In this document: piece after piece, positions 49,801 to 58,897 of the stretch | Layout: each line of letters opens with the position of its first letter | Numbering within the stretch: the stretch's first letter is position 1 | From: Lachnospiraceae bacterium | GTDB lineage: Bacteria > Bacillota > Clostridia > Lachnospirales > Lachnospiraceae | Direction: 5' to 3' | Assembly: GCA_028689585.1 (NCBI GenBank) | Contig: JAQVCW010000020.1 | Coordinates: forward strand, 1 to 64,000 | Length of the DNA stretch: 64,000 nucleotides | Position numbers and translations under genes: made by a program | The notes under the pieces: generated by a model | Database searches by the model: none | What the model was told of the DNA's origin: nothing | Seen by the model: the letters and a program-made list of their open reading frames with translations, nothing else

Positions 49801-50384
49801 CCCCACAGCTCTATCCGGACCGGCGTCTCCTCCGTCAGCGGAAAAATATCCAGGATACCGCCTCTGACCGCAAACTGTCCCGGGCCTTCCACCTGGACGT
49901 TGCGCTCGTAGCCCAGTTCCACCAGCTTTTTCTTCATCTCATCCAGATCCAGAGCACTGCCGTTTTCCAGCCGGATGATCTGCTTTTTCCAGGCCTCAAA
50001 CGGCATCAGATGATTCATGAAGGCTGCCATGGTCACGATCACCGTCACATCGCTCTCTTCCACCAATGCCCTCAGCACCTCCACCCGCTGCCGCTCCAGC
50101 AGATTGCTGTGAATATCCGCCTGAAAGAAAATAAAATCTTTGGCCGGATACAACAGTACCTTACGGTCAAAGAATTTATAATTTTCGTAAATTTCCTTTG
50201 CTCTTAAATCACTGGAAGCAGCGATGATCTTATGGGAAAAACCATCGCCCAGACAATGGATGAAATGAGATTTCTGAGAATCGATGCAGCCTGTCACCTG
50301 CAGAATACCTCTGTTCCTCAAAAGTCTTTTTTCAATTTCTTCAAATTCTCCCAGTTCCCTCAAAGGGGCACTAAAAGCTTTCAT
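46857..50384 (-). CDS. mfd: Transcription-repair coupling factor
   Basis: 1175 aa, the normal length. UvrB-like N-terminal modules, RNA-polymerase interaction domain (about 480-560; [20 protein letters not shown]), RecG-like helicase with Walker [16 protein letters not shown] box ([10 protein letters not shown]) and the [15 protein letters not shown] region, and the C-terminal TRCF domain. Removes stalled RNA polymerase and recruits UvrA. The start is [11 protein letters not shown]; the frame stays open upstream through three palindromic repeat units, which would add a repetitive tail of 83 residues, so that longer form was rejected. The ribosome site is weak. Confidence 0.95.
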   Translation of the reverse strand: MKAFSAPLRELGEFEEIEKRLLRNRGILQVTGCIDSQKSHFIHCLGDGFSHKIIAASSDLRAKEIYENYKFFDRKVLLYPAKDFIFFQADIHSNLLERQRVEVLRALVEESDVTVIVTMAAFMNHLMPFEAWKKQIIRLENGSALDLDEMKKKLVELGYERNVQVEGPGQFAVRGGILDIFPLTEETPVRIELWGDEIDSIRSFDAGSQRSIENLDSVSIYPASELILEPEVRKRGLKKIEDEAKKQEEIFRKGMHTEEAYRIKTLAGDCHDRLVDFEDASGLDGFLDYFYSDTVSVLDYFPKDTVIFLDEPNRLAESAEASEQEFRESMQHRLEKGYVLGGQTGLLFSCQQMIARLSGQNCVGLCTLENARGSWKVSGKYDISVRAVNPYNNSFEVLVKDLLRWKKDGYRVILLAASRTRGNRLAEDLLEQGLNAFYSEEEERLVSQGEILVTYGNTHRGYEYPMIRFVVISESDIFGKEKKKRKKQKNYEGRKINSFSELSPGDYVVHENHGLGVYRGIEKVEVDHVMKDYMKIEYADGSNLYVLATQLDMIQKYADADARKPRLNKLGSQDWNKTKTRVRGAVRVIAGELVELYASRQQKAGFVYGQDTVWQKEFEEMFPFEETEDQLQAIEAAKADMESAKIMDRLICGDVGYGKTEIAIRTAFKAVQEGKQVAYLVPTTILAQQHYNTFVQRMKDFPVRVDLMCRFRSSAEQKKTLADLKKGLVDIVIGTHRILSKDVAFKDLGMLIIDEEQRFGVTHKEKIKQMKKDIDVLTLTATPIPRTLHMSLIGIRDMSVLEEPPQDRLPIQTFVMEYNEEMVREAISRELARGGQVYYVYNRVNTIVEMTNTVSKLVPEARVSFAHGQMKERELEEIMYDFINGDIDVLVTTTIIETGLDISNANTMIIHDADNMGLSQLYQLRGRVGRSNRTSYAFLMYRRNKMLKEIAEKRLSAIREFTELGSGFKIAMRDLEIRGAGNLLGSEQHGHMEAVGYDLYCKLLNESVKELKGEATIQEGYETAIDLDVDAFIPDRYIRNEGQKLDVYKRIAGITGEDEYDDMLEELMDRFGEPPKSVQNLLTIAWLKAEAHQIYITDLLQKGDEIRFVLFERAMLDASKIDGFLKGYQGKMKFTIDTNPYFTYLKPRKGGRDNEDVLILVRELLENMKKLIQEM

Positions 50385-50404
50385 AATCTCTAACCCTGTT
50401 CCTT

Positions 50405-50645
50405 CCTGTAATCGCCAGGTCCTCAGGCGATTACCCTCGCAAAGCGCAAACGCGCCTTTCTGCGTTTTCTGCATGCGCTTTGCTCCTTCTTGTAATCGCC
50501 ATGTTCCCAGGCGGTTACCTTCGCAAAGCGCAAACGCGCTTTTCTGCATGCGCTTTGCTCCTTCTTGTAATCGCCATGTCCCCAGGCGATTACCTTCGCA
50601 AAGCGCAAACGCGTTTTTCTGCGTTTTCTGCATGCGCTTTGCTCC
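50405..50645. repeat. Three tandem palindromic repeat units
   Basis: Units of about 76-83 bp at about 50405-50487, 50488-50563 and 50564-50645. Each holds a small hairpin (GTAATCGCC ... GGCGATTAC) and a second palindrome (GCAAAGCGCA ... TGCGCTTTGC). They fill most of the pth-mfd gap. Same family as 52759-52962. Confidence 0.9.
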
Positions 50646-50673
50646 ATTCTTTCCTGACCGACACCCGGACTGC

Positions 50674-51249
50674 TCAGTTTTCTTTCTTCGTATTATATTG
50701 ATTCATCACATGCTCTGTCTCTTCTGTCACCAGCGCCGCTGCCGCCCTGGCCGCCTGGTCAAAAGCATCTTCCATATCCAGCCGCTCTGAAAAGGAAAAG
50801 TGCCCCAGCACATAATCCGCCAGATCATATCCCTGCGGTTTTTCTCCCACGCCCACCTTGATTCGCTTAAATACCTGTGTCCCCAACTGGGCAATAATGC
50901 TCTTCATGCCATTATGGCCGCCCGCGCTGCCTTTTTTCCGGATCCGAAGCTGGCCCGGCGCCAGGCTGATGTCATCGTAGATCACGATCAGCTCTTCCTC
51001 TACGTCAATTTTATAAAAATCACAGACCGCGCGGAGGCTCTCCCCGCTGAGGTTCATAAAAGTCTGGGGTTTTACCAGTATTACCTTCTGCCCGTCAATC
51101 ACCCCGGTTCCACACAATGCCTTGAATTTGGCGGTGGAGACATCAATGCGGTAACGGTCTGCCAGAATATCCAACGTGTCAAACCCCGCATTGTGTCTCG
51201 TTTTTTCATATTTTCTGCCCGGATTTCCCAGGCCTGCTATCACGTACAT
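50674..51249 (-). CDS. pth: Peptidyl-tRNA hydrolase
   Basis: 191 aa. Frees tRNA from prematurely released peptidyl-tRNA. Visible: AGLGNPGRKYEKTRHNAGF with the catalytic His at residue 20, KPQTFMNLSG with the conserved Asn, YDDISLAPGQLRIRKKGSAG, and GGHNGMKSI. Normal length. Fourteen nt downstream of murF, likely cotranscribed. Confidence 0.96.
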   Translation of the reverse strand: MYVIAGLGNPGRKYEKTRHNAGFDTLDILADRYRIDVSTAKFKALCGTGVIDGQKVILVKPQTFMNLSGESLRAVCDFYKIDVEEELIVIYDDISLAPGQLRIRKKGSAGGHNGMKSIIAQLGTQVFKRIKVGVGEKPQGYDLADYVLGHFSFSERLDMEDAFDQAARAAAALVTEETEHVMNQYNTKKEN

Positions 51250-51263
51250 AGTATTCTCCCGAA

Positions 51264-52742
51264 TTAATCAACTGCGTTTTTCGTCTGCAGCGCCTCTACC
51301 ACCTTTGGGAACTGCATAAAATGAGATGCCTTCACCAGAATGGTATCTCCCTTTTTAATTTCATTCTGCAGGTTTGCCAGCAGCGCATCCAGCGTGTCAT
51401 AAGCGGTCACTTCCAGCGATGGATTTCCTTCTTTCGCCTTCTCTGCCAGTTTTCCACACAGCGGCCCCACACTGATCAGCTTATCGATCCGGCAGGAGGC
51501 GACAAAGCTCCCCACCTCTTCATGCAGGGCTGTCTCATTTTCCCCCAGCTCGCCCATATCGCCCAGAATAGCTACTTTTCTTCCCAGCCCATCCTGCAGC
51601 ACTTCCAGGGAAGCTTTCATGGAAACCGGATTTGCATTGTAACAGTCATCAATGACTATATAGTCCGAAGTCTCTATGATGTGAAATCTCCCGCTCAAAG
51701 GCTGAAGACTTTCGATTCCTGCCTTGATTTCCTCCAGCGTCAGCCCATAGGTCAGCCCCGCTGCCGTGCCGGCCAGCGCATTGTATACCATGTGCACTCC
51801 GGGGATCGGAATCAATGCTCCGAATGCCCCCTCCGGCGTATGAATACGGCATGAAATCCCTTTCAGCCCCCGGCTCTCTATCTCATCGGCATAAATAGAT
51901 GGCTTCTGATAAATTCCAAAATATACCGGTGTAATTCCGTTTACATTCTGGATCGTCATCAGTTTATCATCGTCGCCATTCAATATAATATGCCCATTCG
52001 CTTTCAAAAAATCAAAGATTTCCGTCTTTGCCCGCAGTATTCCGTCTCTGTCCCCGAGGAACTCCAGATGGCACTGGCCGATATTGGTGATAATACAGGT
52101 ATCCGGGCGTGCGATCTTAGCCAGACGATGCATCTCTCCAAAATCGCTGATGCCCATTTCCAGCACCGCGATCTCATCCTCTTCCCGCAGCCGGAATACC
52201 GTCAAGGGAAGCCCCAGTTCATTATTAAAGTTCCCCTGTGTCTTCAGCGTTCTGTATTTCTGTGACAGTACGGACGCCACCATTTCCTTCGTGCTGGTCT
52301 TGCCTACGCTCCCGGTAATCCCAACCACCGGAATATTCAACTGCATCAGATAGTATTCTGCGATGTCCTTCAGGGCCTGCAGGGTAGAAATCACCCTGAT
52401 CCAGGACCCCGGCTGATTCTGCCTGTCCCTGTTCGATTCCTGCCCGGTTTGGTCCGGCTCAGCCGATTTCCGGGCGATCATTTCCCGCCCGGTCTGATCC
52501 GGCTCCTCCAGATCATGTTCCGTCAGTACACAGAGCGCTCCCTGCGCAAAGACAGCAGGAATAAAGCTGTGGCCATCCACCCGCTCTCCCTTCACTGCCG
52601 CAAACAATGCTCCGGGGCCTGCCTGACGGCTGTCCGTGACAATCGCCTGAACCTCCAGCTCCCCTGAATTATTTTTTTCATGCAAAATACCGCCACATGC
52701 TTCCGCAATATGGCGCAGCGTTAAATTTTTCATTTTCCGCAC
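51264..52742 (-). CDS. murF: UDP-MurNAc-tripeptide--D-Ala-D-Ala ligase
   Basis: About 490 aa. Adds D-Ala-D-Ala to the peptidoglycan precursor. Mur ligase N-terminal domain with DSRQAGPGALFAAVKG, P-loop GITGSVGKTSTKEM, GNFNNELGLPLT, and C-terminal domain with YNANPVSMKASLE and LGDMGELGE. A stretch of about 40 residues (about 82-120) containing EPDQTG twice and Gln/Asn/Arg-rich sequence is inserted in the N-terminal domain. The start is a GTG at 52742 or the ATG at 52733; spacing from AGAGGA does not decide. It lies downstream of ddl, which supplies its substrate. Confidence 0.94.
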   Translation of the reverse strand: MRKMKNLTLRHIAEACGGILHEKNNSGELEVQAIVTDSRQAGPGALFAAVKGERVDGHSFIPAVFAQGALCVLTEHDLEEPDQTGREMIARKSAEPDQTGQESNRDRQNQPGSWIRVISTLQALKDIAEYYLMQLNIPVVGITGSVGKTSTKEMVASVLSQKYRTLKTQGNFNNELGLPLTVFRLREEDEIAVLEMGISDFGEMHRLAKIARPDTCIITNIGQCHLEFLGDRDGILRAKTEIFDFLKANGHIILNGDDDKLMTIQNVNGITPVYFGIYQKPSIYADEIESRGLKGISCRIHTPEGAFGALIPIPGVHMVYNALAGTAAGLTYGLTLEEIKAGIESLQPLSGRFHIIETSDYIVIDDCYNANPVSMKASLEVLQDGLGRKVAILGDMGELGENETALHEEVGSFVASCRIDKLISVGPLCGKLAEKAKEGNPSLEVTAYDTLDALLANLQNEIKKGDTILVKASHFMQFPKVVEALQTKNAVD

Positions 52743-52758
52743 CCATCCTCTTAATAAT

Positions 52759-52962
52759 ACTTGTAATCGCCCTATTTTTCGGGCGATTGCCTACGCAAAG
52801 CGCAAACGCGCTTTCTGCGTTTTCTGCATGCGCTTTGCTCCTGCTTGTAATCGCCCCGTTTTTTGGGCGATTGCCTATGCAAAGCGCAAACGCGCTTTCC
52901 GCGTTTTCTGCATGCGCTTTGCTCCTGCTTGTAATCGCCCTGTTTTCGGGCGATTACAAAGA
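52759..52962. repeat. Two and a half tandem palindromic repeat units
   Basis: Units at about 52759-52842 and 52843-52926, and a half unit (perfect hairpin GTAATCGCCC / GGGCGATTAC) at 52927-52962. The half unit overlaps the end of ddl and supplies its TAA stop. Confidence 0.9.
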
Positions 52963-53973
52963 TACCTGAATCAGTTTTTCACACAGGCTGGGGAAATCCA
53001 TCCCCATAGCTGCCGCTTCCTGGGGAAGCAGGCTGGTGGGTGTCATACCCGGAAGGGTATTCGCCTCCAGACAGTACATCTGATTCTCCTCGTCCATCAT
53101 CACGTCAATCCGGCCATAGCTTTCCAGGCGCAGAGCCTCATAAGCCTGCAGAGCACAGGCCTGCATCTTTTCTGTGAGTTCTCTGGAGAGCTCCGCCGGG
53201 CAGGTTTCAATGGTACTGCCTGCCTGATATTTATTATTATAGTCATAGAAGCCCTGAATCGGCGCAATCTCGATTACCGGATATACCACTCCGTCCACCA
53301 CTCCTATGGAAAACTCCCGTCCCTTAATATACTGCTCTATGATCAGCACATCCTCATACATAAAAGCATCTTCCAAAGCTTTCTGATATTCTTCTTCTGT
53401 ATGGGCAATAAATACTCCTACACTGGAGCCTCCGCAGCTTGGTTTTACCACACAGGGAAGTCCTACCCCATTGTTCGCTGCCGGTTTTCGTTCTTCGTCT
53501 CTGCGCAGCACAATGCCGGCCGGTGTTGGTACATGAAATTCCCGGAACATCTGCTTTGACAGTTCTTTATCCATCGCCAGCGCGCTGCTTAAATATCCGC
53601 TGCCGGTATAACGGATTCCCAGCAGGTCAAACGCCGCCTGCACTTTTCCATTTTCGCCGTTTTCTCCATGCAATGCAAGAAATACAATATCTGCCGCCCT
53701 GCACAACTCCAGAACCTTTGGTCCAAAAAATTCCCTTCTTCCGCTCATGGTATCTAATTTTTCATTAAATGACTGAATACGGGCTACGGCCGCTTCCAGG
53801 TCATAGTCATCTGCAAAAGCATTTTCCACGGCTGTATTCTCATCTCCGCAATATACATCCACCAAAATCGCCTGATGTCCTTTTGAGCGCAGTGCCTCGC
53901 ATACCTTTGTTCCCGATACGATGGAAACCTCCCGCTCCGTGCTGATGCCGCCTGCCAATACTACGATTTTCAT
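52954..53973 (-). CDS. ddl: D-alanine--D-alanine ligase
   Basis: 339 aa, ATP-grasp enzyme. Visible: GGISTEREVSIVSG, LALHGENGENGKVQ, KPSCGGSSVGV, the FYDYNNKYQAG omega loop with the Tyr/Lys pattern of true D-Ala:D-Ala ligases (not the D-Lac or D-Ser type), and GRIDVMMDEENQMYCLEANT for metal and ATP. AGGAGGAACAG precedes the ATG. The C-terminus ends in a palindromic repeat that provides the stop codon. Confidence 0.95.
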   Translation of the reverse strand: MKIVVLAGGISTEREVSIVSGTKVCEALRSKGHQAILVDVYCGDENTAVENAFADDYDLEAAVARIQSFNEKLDTMSGRREFFGPKVLELCRAADIVFLALHGENGENGKVQAAFDLLGIRYTGSGYLSSALAMDKELSKQMFREFHVPTPAGIVLRRDEERKPAANNGVGLPCVVKPSCGGSSVGVFIAHTEEEYQKALEDAFMYEDVLIIEQYIKGREFSIGVVDGVVYPVIEIAPIQGFYDYNNKYQAGSTIETCPAELSRELTEKMQACALQAYEALRLESYGRIDVMMDEENQMYCLEANTLPGMTPTSLLPQEAAAMGMDFPSLCEKLIQVSL

Positions 53974-53997
53974 TCCTGTTCCTCCTCGTATAGAATA

Positions 53998-54035
53998 TCA
54001 GCCCATCCTGAATCTGCTTTCGGCAAATGGGCTGA
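53998..54035 (-). repeat. Two-hairpin leader repeat, copy C (partly decayed)
   Basis: TCAGCCC (53998-54004) pairs with GGGCTGA (54029-54035), with an imperfect inner stem. The second hairpin is reduced to CATAAGTTTTCCACAGAT. It begins 25 nt upstream of the ddl start. Confidence 0.7.
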
Positions 54036-54116
54036 CATAAGTTTTCCACAGATAAAAAATCTTTACGTTTCATTATACACAAACAAGGGGGCAAAGTACA
54101 CCCCCAAGTTTTGAAA

Positions 54117-54382
54117 GCCTGACATATGACTTACTATTCCCGGCTGATTTGAAAAACAGCTGCCGTGTGGGCTGGGTATCTCAAAGGAAACCATGAGCGG
54201 GCGCTTTTAACGGCGGTGAGATCCACCGTTTACGTAAACTTAGACGCGAAGGCTTTCCCTGAGCGTCTTATGTTGAAGTTAACGGTTAGCTCACCAGAGT
54301 GCTGCACGCGTTTCCGTGAGATACCCAGCCCACACGGCAGCGTTCTCCTATGAGTCGGGAATAGTAATGACATATGACAGGC
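54117..54382. mobile_element. MITE-like long-hairpin element, 266 bp
   Basis: The outer 70 or so bases on each side are near-perfect complements (for example CTGCCGTGTGGGCTGGGTAT on the left). Inner segments pair too: GGTGAG/CTCACC, ACCGTT/AACGGT and AGACGC/GCGTCT. TGAAAGCCT occurs at 54112-54120 and 54389-54397, a possible target duplication. No ORF. It fills the ddl-ldt gap. Confidence 0.75.
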
Positions 54383-54398
54383 TGTGTGTGAAAGCCTC

Positions 54399-55991
54399 TC
54401 ACTCCCAATAGGTCGATTCATCCGCCCAGTCTTCTTCTCCTGCATTCCCTGATTCCGCCGCGGTATCCGTGTTTCCGTCGATTACGGTGATATCTCCGCC
54501 ATCGGATGTCCCGGTACCTCCATCGGGTGCAGCAGTGCCGTCCGTCACGGTCACATCACCGCCGGTATTTCCTGTGGAAGAACCGCCCTGAGTAATAGTA
54601 GCTTTGTAGCAGACGATGGGAGTGCCTATGTCTATGTTTGCGTAGATGGCAGCCGCATTAGCTGTAGGAGTGTTGATGCAGCCATGGGAACCGCCGGTCT
54701 GGTAGATGGTGCCGCCGTAGGAGCTGCCCCGCCAGGAATCCGCATCATGAATGCCGACTCCGCCGAAAAACGGCATCCAGTAATCCACCGGTGTGGCATA
54801 GCCTTCCCCTTTCAGGGTTTCATTTTCTGATTTATCCACCAGGCAGAACATCCCTTCCGGGGATTCTGTGCCGTTTGCCACAGAGCCGGTCACGATCGGA
54901 GTATCCACGATCAACGCTCCATCTTTGTAATACCACATTCTCTGGTTCGTGTAATCAATCTCCACATAGGTATTTCCCAGATCATTTTCTCCCCTTGTCA
55001 GGGCTGATTCATAGTAGACCGGAGAGCGTTCTGCGGATTCCCCTGCCTGAAGGATCTGATAGAGCTGATTCGCCTCTTCCTCCTGGTTCATCTGCCAGCC
55101 ATAGGTTCTGGCTTCCACGTAGACAGTCTCACCCAGGGAGGTTCTAAACGGCTCCCAGGTACCTATCGTGTCATAATCCGCTGCCAGCTCTGCCACATAG
55201 CTCTGCACTGTCCCGAAATCAAAGACCGGATTATTGTTTTCATCCAGGGTGAGCCAACTGTTAATCGTGGCGCTGTCCAGAGTCACCGCCACATCTCCAC
55301 CCATGTAATAGGTTACTGTCATATTGGCATAGCGGTTCAGGGTATCCGCCTTCTGATTCAATGCGGTGTCATTGGAGTAGATCACCGGTTTGTTGTAACA
55401 GTTTTCCTGTACCAGATCCACTTCTGCCGCGCTGCCGGCAGCCGCCAGTTTCAAAAGTTCATACACCCGGCCGCTGTCCAGTTGATTTCCTTCCACCTCT
55501 GCGCTCACCTGATACGTGCCGTCTGCGTTCTGTACCAGCTCCGCATCTTTTGGCGGTGTTATCCTGCTTTCATCAAAACAGTCCAGCTCAAGCATCGCCT
55601 GCTTTAACAGATTCTCATCATACCGGGTGCCGGCATCCATCGTAAATGTCCGGATATCGGAAAGATAAGAGGGCAGCCAGGCCAGAATATTCTGGCTGTC
55701 CATAAACTGCTGCACTTCCCCTTTCGATACAAAATGATACTCTATCCGGCTGCCCGGAATAACTTCCCGGCCGCCGTTTAATTCATTCACTGTGATCTGA
55801 TAATTCTCCACCATATCTGCAATGGCGGCTTCTGCCTGCTCTACCGTCATTTCGGATACATCGATCCCATTCACCGAGGTATTCTTAAAAAAATGTGTTT
55901 CATAATGCAGTCCGATTCCAAGATAAGTGCCGCAAAAAACAATCAATATGACCGCCAGAATAATCACAAAAATTACCGTTTTTTTCTTCAT
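54399..55991 (-). CDS. L,D-transpeptidase (YkuD) with peptidoglycan-binding module
   Basis: 530 aa from MKKKTVIFVIILAVILI. One N-terminal membrane anchor, two PG_binding_4-like regions (about 45-290), and a YkuD domain (about 345-475) with the catalytic motif SHGCINT and the upstream GIHDADSWRG. A Gly/Thr/Asp-rich tail follows. Forms 3-3 cross-links or attaches proteins in the wall. The start follows GGGGAACAGGGG. A TTG further upstream lies inside a hairpin repeat and was rejected. Confidence 0.9.
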   Translation of the reverse strand: MKKKTVIFVIILAVILIVFCGTYLGIGLHYETHFFKNTSVNGIDVSEMTVEQAEAAIADMVENYQITVNELNGGREVIPGSRIEYHFVSKGEVQQFMDSQNILAWLPSYLSDIRTFTMDAGTRYDENLLKQAMLELDCFDESRITPPKDAELVQNADGTYQVSAEVEGNQLDSGRVYELLKLAAAGSAAEVDLVQENCYNKPVIYSNDTALNQKADTLNRYANMTVTYYMGGDVAVTLDSATINSWLTLDENNNPVFDFGTVQSYVAELAADYDTIGTWEPFRTSLGETVYVEARTYGWQMNQEEEANQLYQILQAGESAERSPVYYESALTRGENDLGNTYVEIDYTNQRMWYYKDGALIVDTPIVTGSVANGTESPEGMFCLVDKSENETLKGEGYATPVDYWMPFFGGVGIHDADSWRGSSYGGTIYQTGGSHGCINTPTANAAAIYANIDIGTPIVCYKATITQGGSSTGNTGGDVTVTDGTAAPDGGTGTSDGGDITVIDGNTDTAAESGNAGEEDWADESTYWE

Positions 55992-56016
55992 CCCCTGTTC
56001 CCCGCTTTCTGGAACA

Positions 56017-56088
56017 TCAGTCCATTTTAAATTTGTCTTCGACAAATGGACTGACGCTGCATGTCAAGTTTTCACAGAAAACTTGACA
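56017..56088 (-). repeat. Two-hairpin leader repeat, copy B
   Basis: Hairpin 1: TCAGTCC + ATTTGTC (56017-56037, 7-nt bulge) with GACAAATGGACTGA (56041-56054). Hairpin 2: perfect 12-bp stem with 3-nt loop at 56062-56088 (TGTCAAGTTTTC / GAAAACTTGACA). Compared with copy A, base pairs change on both sides of the stems, while the linker CGCTGCA is identical. It starts 26 nt upstream of the ldt start. A further half copy begins near 56099. Confidence 0.88.
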
Positions 56089-56194
56089 CAATTCCGAAAC
56101 ATCAGTCCAATTCTGATATTCTGTCTTAGTGTAACACAGGGGCTGCGAAGAAATCGTGATGTACTTATTAGTAATTTCTTAATCTTTCCTTTAT

Positions 56195-58291
56195 TTATTT
56201 CCGGCAAATCAGCACTGCCGCAGAGGTCATCGGCATTTTCAGTACAACCTCACCATTGCTGACCGGACATTCCACTTCCTCTGTGGAAAAACCTTCAGCA
56301 TCGGTATAGAATACCCGCTTCATGACAGCAGACCTTGCCACTCCCAAAGGCCATACCCTCACCTTCACTTCTCTTTCGATATCGTTGTTATTGAAAATCA
56401 CTGCTATCTGCTCGCTGTCATCAAAACGGCCATAGGCCAGACAGTTATAATCTCCCAGCAGAAACTTCAGAGAACCGCCGGTCAGCACCGCATGTTCTTT
56501 ATGGACACGGATGATCGCCTTATGGAAATCCAGCATCATCTTATCTTCATTTCCCCAGGGATAAGTCCTGCGGTTGTCCGGATCGGTAAATCCGCAGACT
56601 CCCGCCTCATCTCCATAATAGATCGCCGGTGCTCCCGGCCAGGTCATCTGCATCACCACAGCCTCCCGCATGACGGCCGGATTGACATTGTCGCAGGCAG
56701 CATCGTAATTAAAGTGATCCATCCGTCCCACTTTATGATTGGTTCTAGTCAGGAATCTGGAATGGTCATGGTTCGACAGCTCATTCATGGACACCTGCAG
56801 GGAAGGTGCCATAAAGCTCGCCATATGATAGCTCATGGCACCGATAAAGCTCTCCGAATTTCCCAGAAGTCCGGCCTGATAATCATCGCTGTGCTTTTCC
56901 ATGCCGGTAAAGAACCAGGTCAGAGGCTCCATGAATGCGTCATAGTTCATAACAGTATCCCATTCATCCCCCTTCAGCCAGGTCGCCGGATCACCGTAAT
57001 GTTCCGCCAGAATAATCGCGTCTGGATTCGCCTCTTTCACCGCATTGCGGAACAGTTTCCAGAACTGATGATTGTATTCATTGTTCAGCCCCAGATCCGC
57101 TGCCACATCCAGTCTCCAGCCATCCGCATTATAAGGCGGAGAAACCCATTTTTTTGCAATATCCAGAATATATTTCACCAGCTTGGGCGAATTTTCATAA
57201 TTCAGCTTGGGCAGGGTATCGTGTCCCCACCAGCCGTCATAATTCGGGTTGTATGGCCATGCCTCCTCTGTGAAATGAAAGAAAGTACGGTATGGGCTGT
57301 CCTGCGAAATATAGGCACCCTTTTCATATCCCGCCTGCTGCTCGTAAATTCGTTCCCGATCCATCCATTTATTAAAAGAACCGCAGTGATTAAACACTCC
57401 GTCCAATATCACCTTCATGCCGCGCCCGTGGATCTCCTCCACCAGACGGGCAAACAGCTCATTGCTCGCCTCCAGATTTTCCTTTCTGGTGACACGTTCC
57501 ATGTAACGGGTGGCCTGCGTATTTTCAGTCATCCAGCCTGCCAGCAGTTCTCCCTCATCCTGAACCAGCTTTCCAAAATGAGGATCGATATAATCATAAT
57601 CCTGAATATCATATTTATGGTTGGAGGGGGATACGAACAACGGATTGAAATAAATCACATCCACCCCCAGCTCCTGAAGGTAATCCAGCTTCTGCCGCAC
57701 TCCCTCCAGATCTCCTCCGTAAAATTCACGCACGCCCATAGCGGAAGGGCGTTTTCCCCAGTCTGTCACCTGGGAGGTACCTTCTCCGATATAGATATAT
57801 TCCCGATCCAGAATATCATTATCCGGATCTCCGTTGAAGAAACGATCCGTAAAAATCTGATACATCACCGCCCCCTTTGCCCAGTCCGGCGTAGCAAAAC
57901 CAGGCTGGATACAGAAGGTATAATTTTCATTTCTCTCCCTTGCCATCCCCAGCTTATTATAGAAGCAGTGAATTCTGCCGCTCTCGATTTCGAAGCTGTA
58001 ATGCAGCGCTTCCGCCCCCATCACAAGTTCAATCGAATAATAATCGAAATATTCATCCGTTTTTTCCATCTGCATAGGTTCTTTTATCGTATCGCTGACA
58101 AAATATACCATGTCCACATTGTCCTTCGCCGTCCGGAAGCGGATCACCACCTTTTCCCCCACCTTTGGCTCCATTGGACATACATAATTTTCCGTCTCAT
58201 CCGTAAACAGTGCATCCACATTAAAAACGGGATGCATCTGGAATATATATCGGGCAGTCTTCAAACTCTGCATATAATTTTTTTTGTTCAT
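56195..58291 (-). CDS. GH13 alpha-amylase family enzyme (neopullulanase/cyclomaltodextrinase-like)
   Basis: 698 aa from MNKKNYMQSLKTARYIF, no signal peptide, so it acts on maltodextrins inside the cell. N-terminal beta-sandwich of CBM34 type (about 10-130), then the TIM barrel with conserved regions DGVFNHCG, GWRLDVAADLG (nucleophile Asp), LAEHYGD (acid/base Glu) and ELSNHDHSRF, then a C-terminal beta domain. The domain order fits neopullulanase, maltogenic amylase or cyclomaltodextrinase; exact specificity cannot be read. Single gene. Confidence 0.9.
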   Translation of the reverse strand: MNKKNYMQSLKTARYIFQMHPVFNVDALFTDETENYVCPMEPKVGEKVVIRFRTAKDNVDMVYFVSDTIKEPMQMEKTDEYFDYYSIELVMGAEALHYSFEIESGRIHCFYNKLGMARERNENYTFCIQPGFATPDWAKGAVMYQIFTDRFFNGDPDNDILDREYIYIGEGTSQVTDWGKRPSAMGVREFYGGDLEGVRQKLDYLQELGVDVIYFNPLFVSPSNHKYDIQDYDYIDPHFGKLVQDEGELLAGWMTENTQATRYMERVTRKENLEASNELFARLVEEIHGRGMKVILDGVFNHCGSFNKWMDRERIYEQQAGYEKGAYISQDSPYRTFFHFTEEAWPYNPNYDGWWGHDTLPKLNYENSPKLVKYILDIAKKWVSPPYNADGWRLDVAADLGLNNEYNHQFWKLFRNAVKEANPDAIILAEHYGDPATWLKGDEWDTVMNYDAFMEPLTWFFTGMEKHSDDYQAGLLGNSESFIGAMSYHMASFMAPSLQVSMNELSNHDHSRFLTRTNHKVGRMDHFNYDAACDNVNPAVMREAVVMQMTWPGAPAIYYGDEAGVCGFTDPDNRRTYPWGNEDKMMLDFHKAIIRVHKEHAVLTGGSLKFLLGDYNCLAYGRFDDSEQIAVIFNNNDIEREVKVRVWPLGVARSAVMKRVFYTDAEGFSTEEVECPVSNGEVVLKMPMTSAAVLICRK

Positions 58292-58375
58292 GCTGCATTT
58301 TCTCCTTGCATTCAATTAGTTCTATTCTATAACACATTTCCAGTTTCTACAAGGCAAACCTTGCTGTGAACTTTT

Positions 58376-58665
58376 CCGGTCTTACAATTCAGCCTTGGAA
58401 TGAGGACGCTTCCGGGCGGCTGCCCCAGGTATGCCACAGGTGCTGTTTCGAAAGCCAAGAGCATCTAAGGCTTCCGCAAGGTGTTCCAAAAGCAGGAATT
58501 GGGAGCCATAACTCACCTTCGGTTCAAACAAATGACTCCCAATTCCTATGGAACATCTTGTGGAACCCAAGATGCTTATGCTTTCTGCAAATGCACCTGT
58601 GGCATACCTGGGGCAGCCGCCCGGAAGCTGTGCATCAAGTAAAAGGCTGAACTGTAATTTTCCGG
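58376..58665. mobile_element. MITE-like long-hairpin element, 290 bp
   Basis: Left and right halves are near-complete inverted copies of about 130 bp around a short central loop; for example GCTTCCGGGCGGCTGCCCCA is present on the left and as its complement on the right, and GGAATTGGGAG pairs with CTCCCAATTCC. Ends are CCGG. No ORF of note. Distinct in sequence from the element at 54117. Confidence 0.78.
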
Positions 58666-58681
58666 CTAATCCCAGGGCATG

Positions 58682-58713
58682 AAAAAAGACAGCTCTCGGT
58701 AGCTGTCTTTTTT
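58682..58713 (-). terminator. Bidirectional-looking terminator after ftsH
   Basis: Perfect 13-bp stem AAAAAAGACAGCT / AGCTGTCTTTTTT with a 6-nt loop. A further inverted repeat (GTGCACAAA / TTTGTGCAC) is at 58808-58848. Nothing else is recognised between 58714 and 58897. Confidence 0.88.
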
Positions 58714-58897
58714 GGAGAAGGTATTTCTCTTATGGGGTGTAGCAAAAACTATATAATGTATTGGGGGGTTTTACGAGAATTATAATAACATATACCCCGT
58801 TTTAAGTGTGCACAAACTTCACAAATATCAACCATATTTTTTGTGCACTTTTAACATAATATTTTCAGCACATTGCCTAAACCCCAATTTTTGTCCT

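Noticed and set aside
50385-50633. Longer mfd start giving an N-terminal tail of three near-identical 25-28 residue repeats
   Set aside because: The tail is only the translation of the palindromic intergenic repeats; Mfd homology begins at MKAFSAPL and the length then matches the family.
50405-50645. CRISPR-like repeats
   Set aside because: Units are directly adjacent with no unique spacers and no cas genes are present.
55992-56045. TTG start extending the L,D-transpeptidase by 18 residues
   Set aside because: It lies within the hairpin repeat; the ATG at 55991 leads directly into the membrane anchor and has a usable ribosome site.
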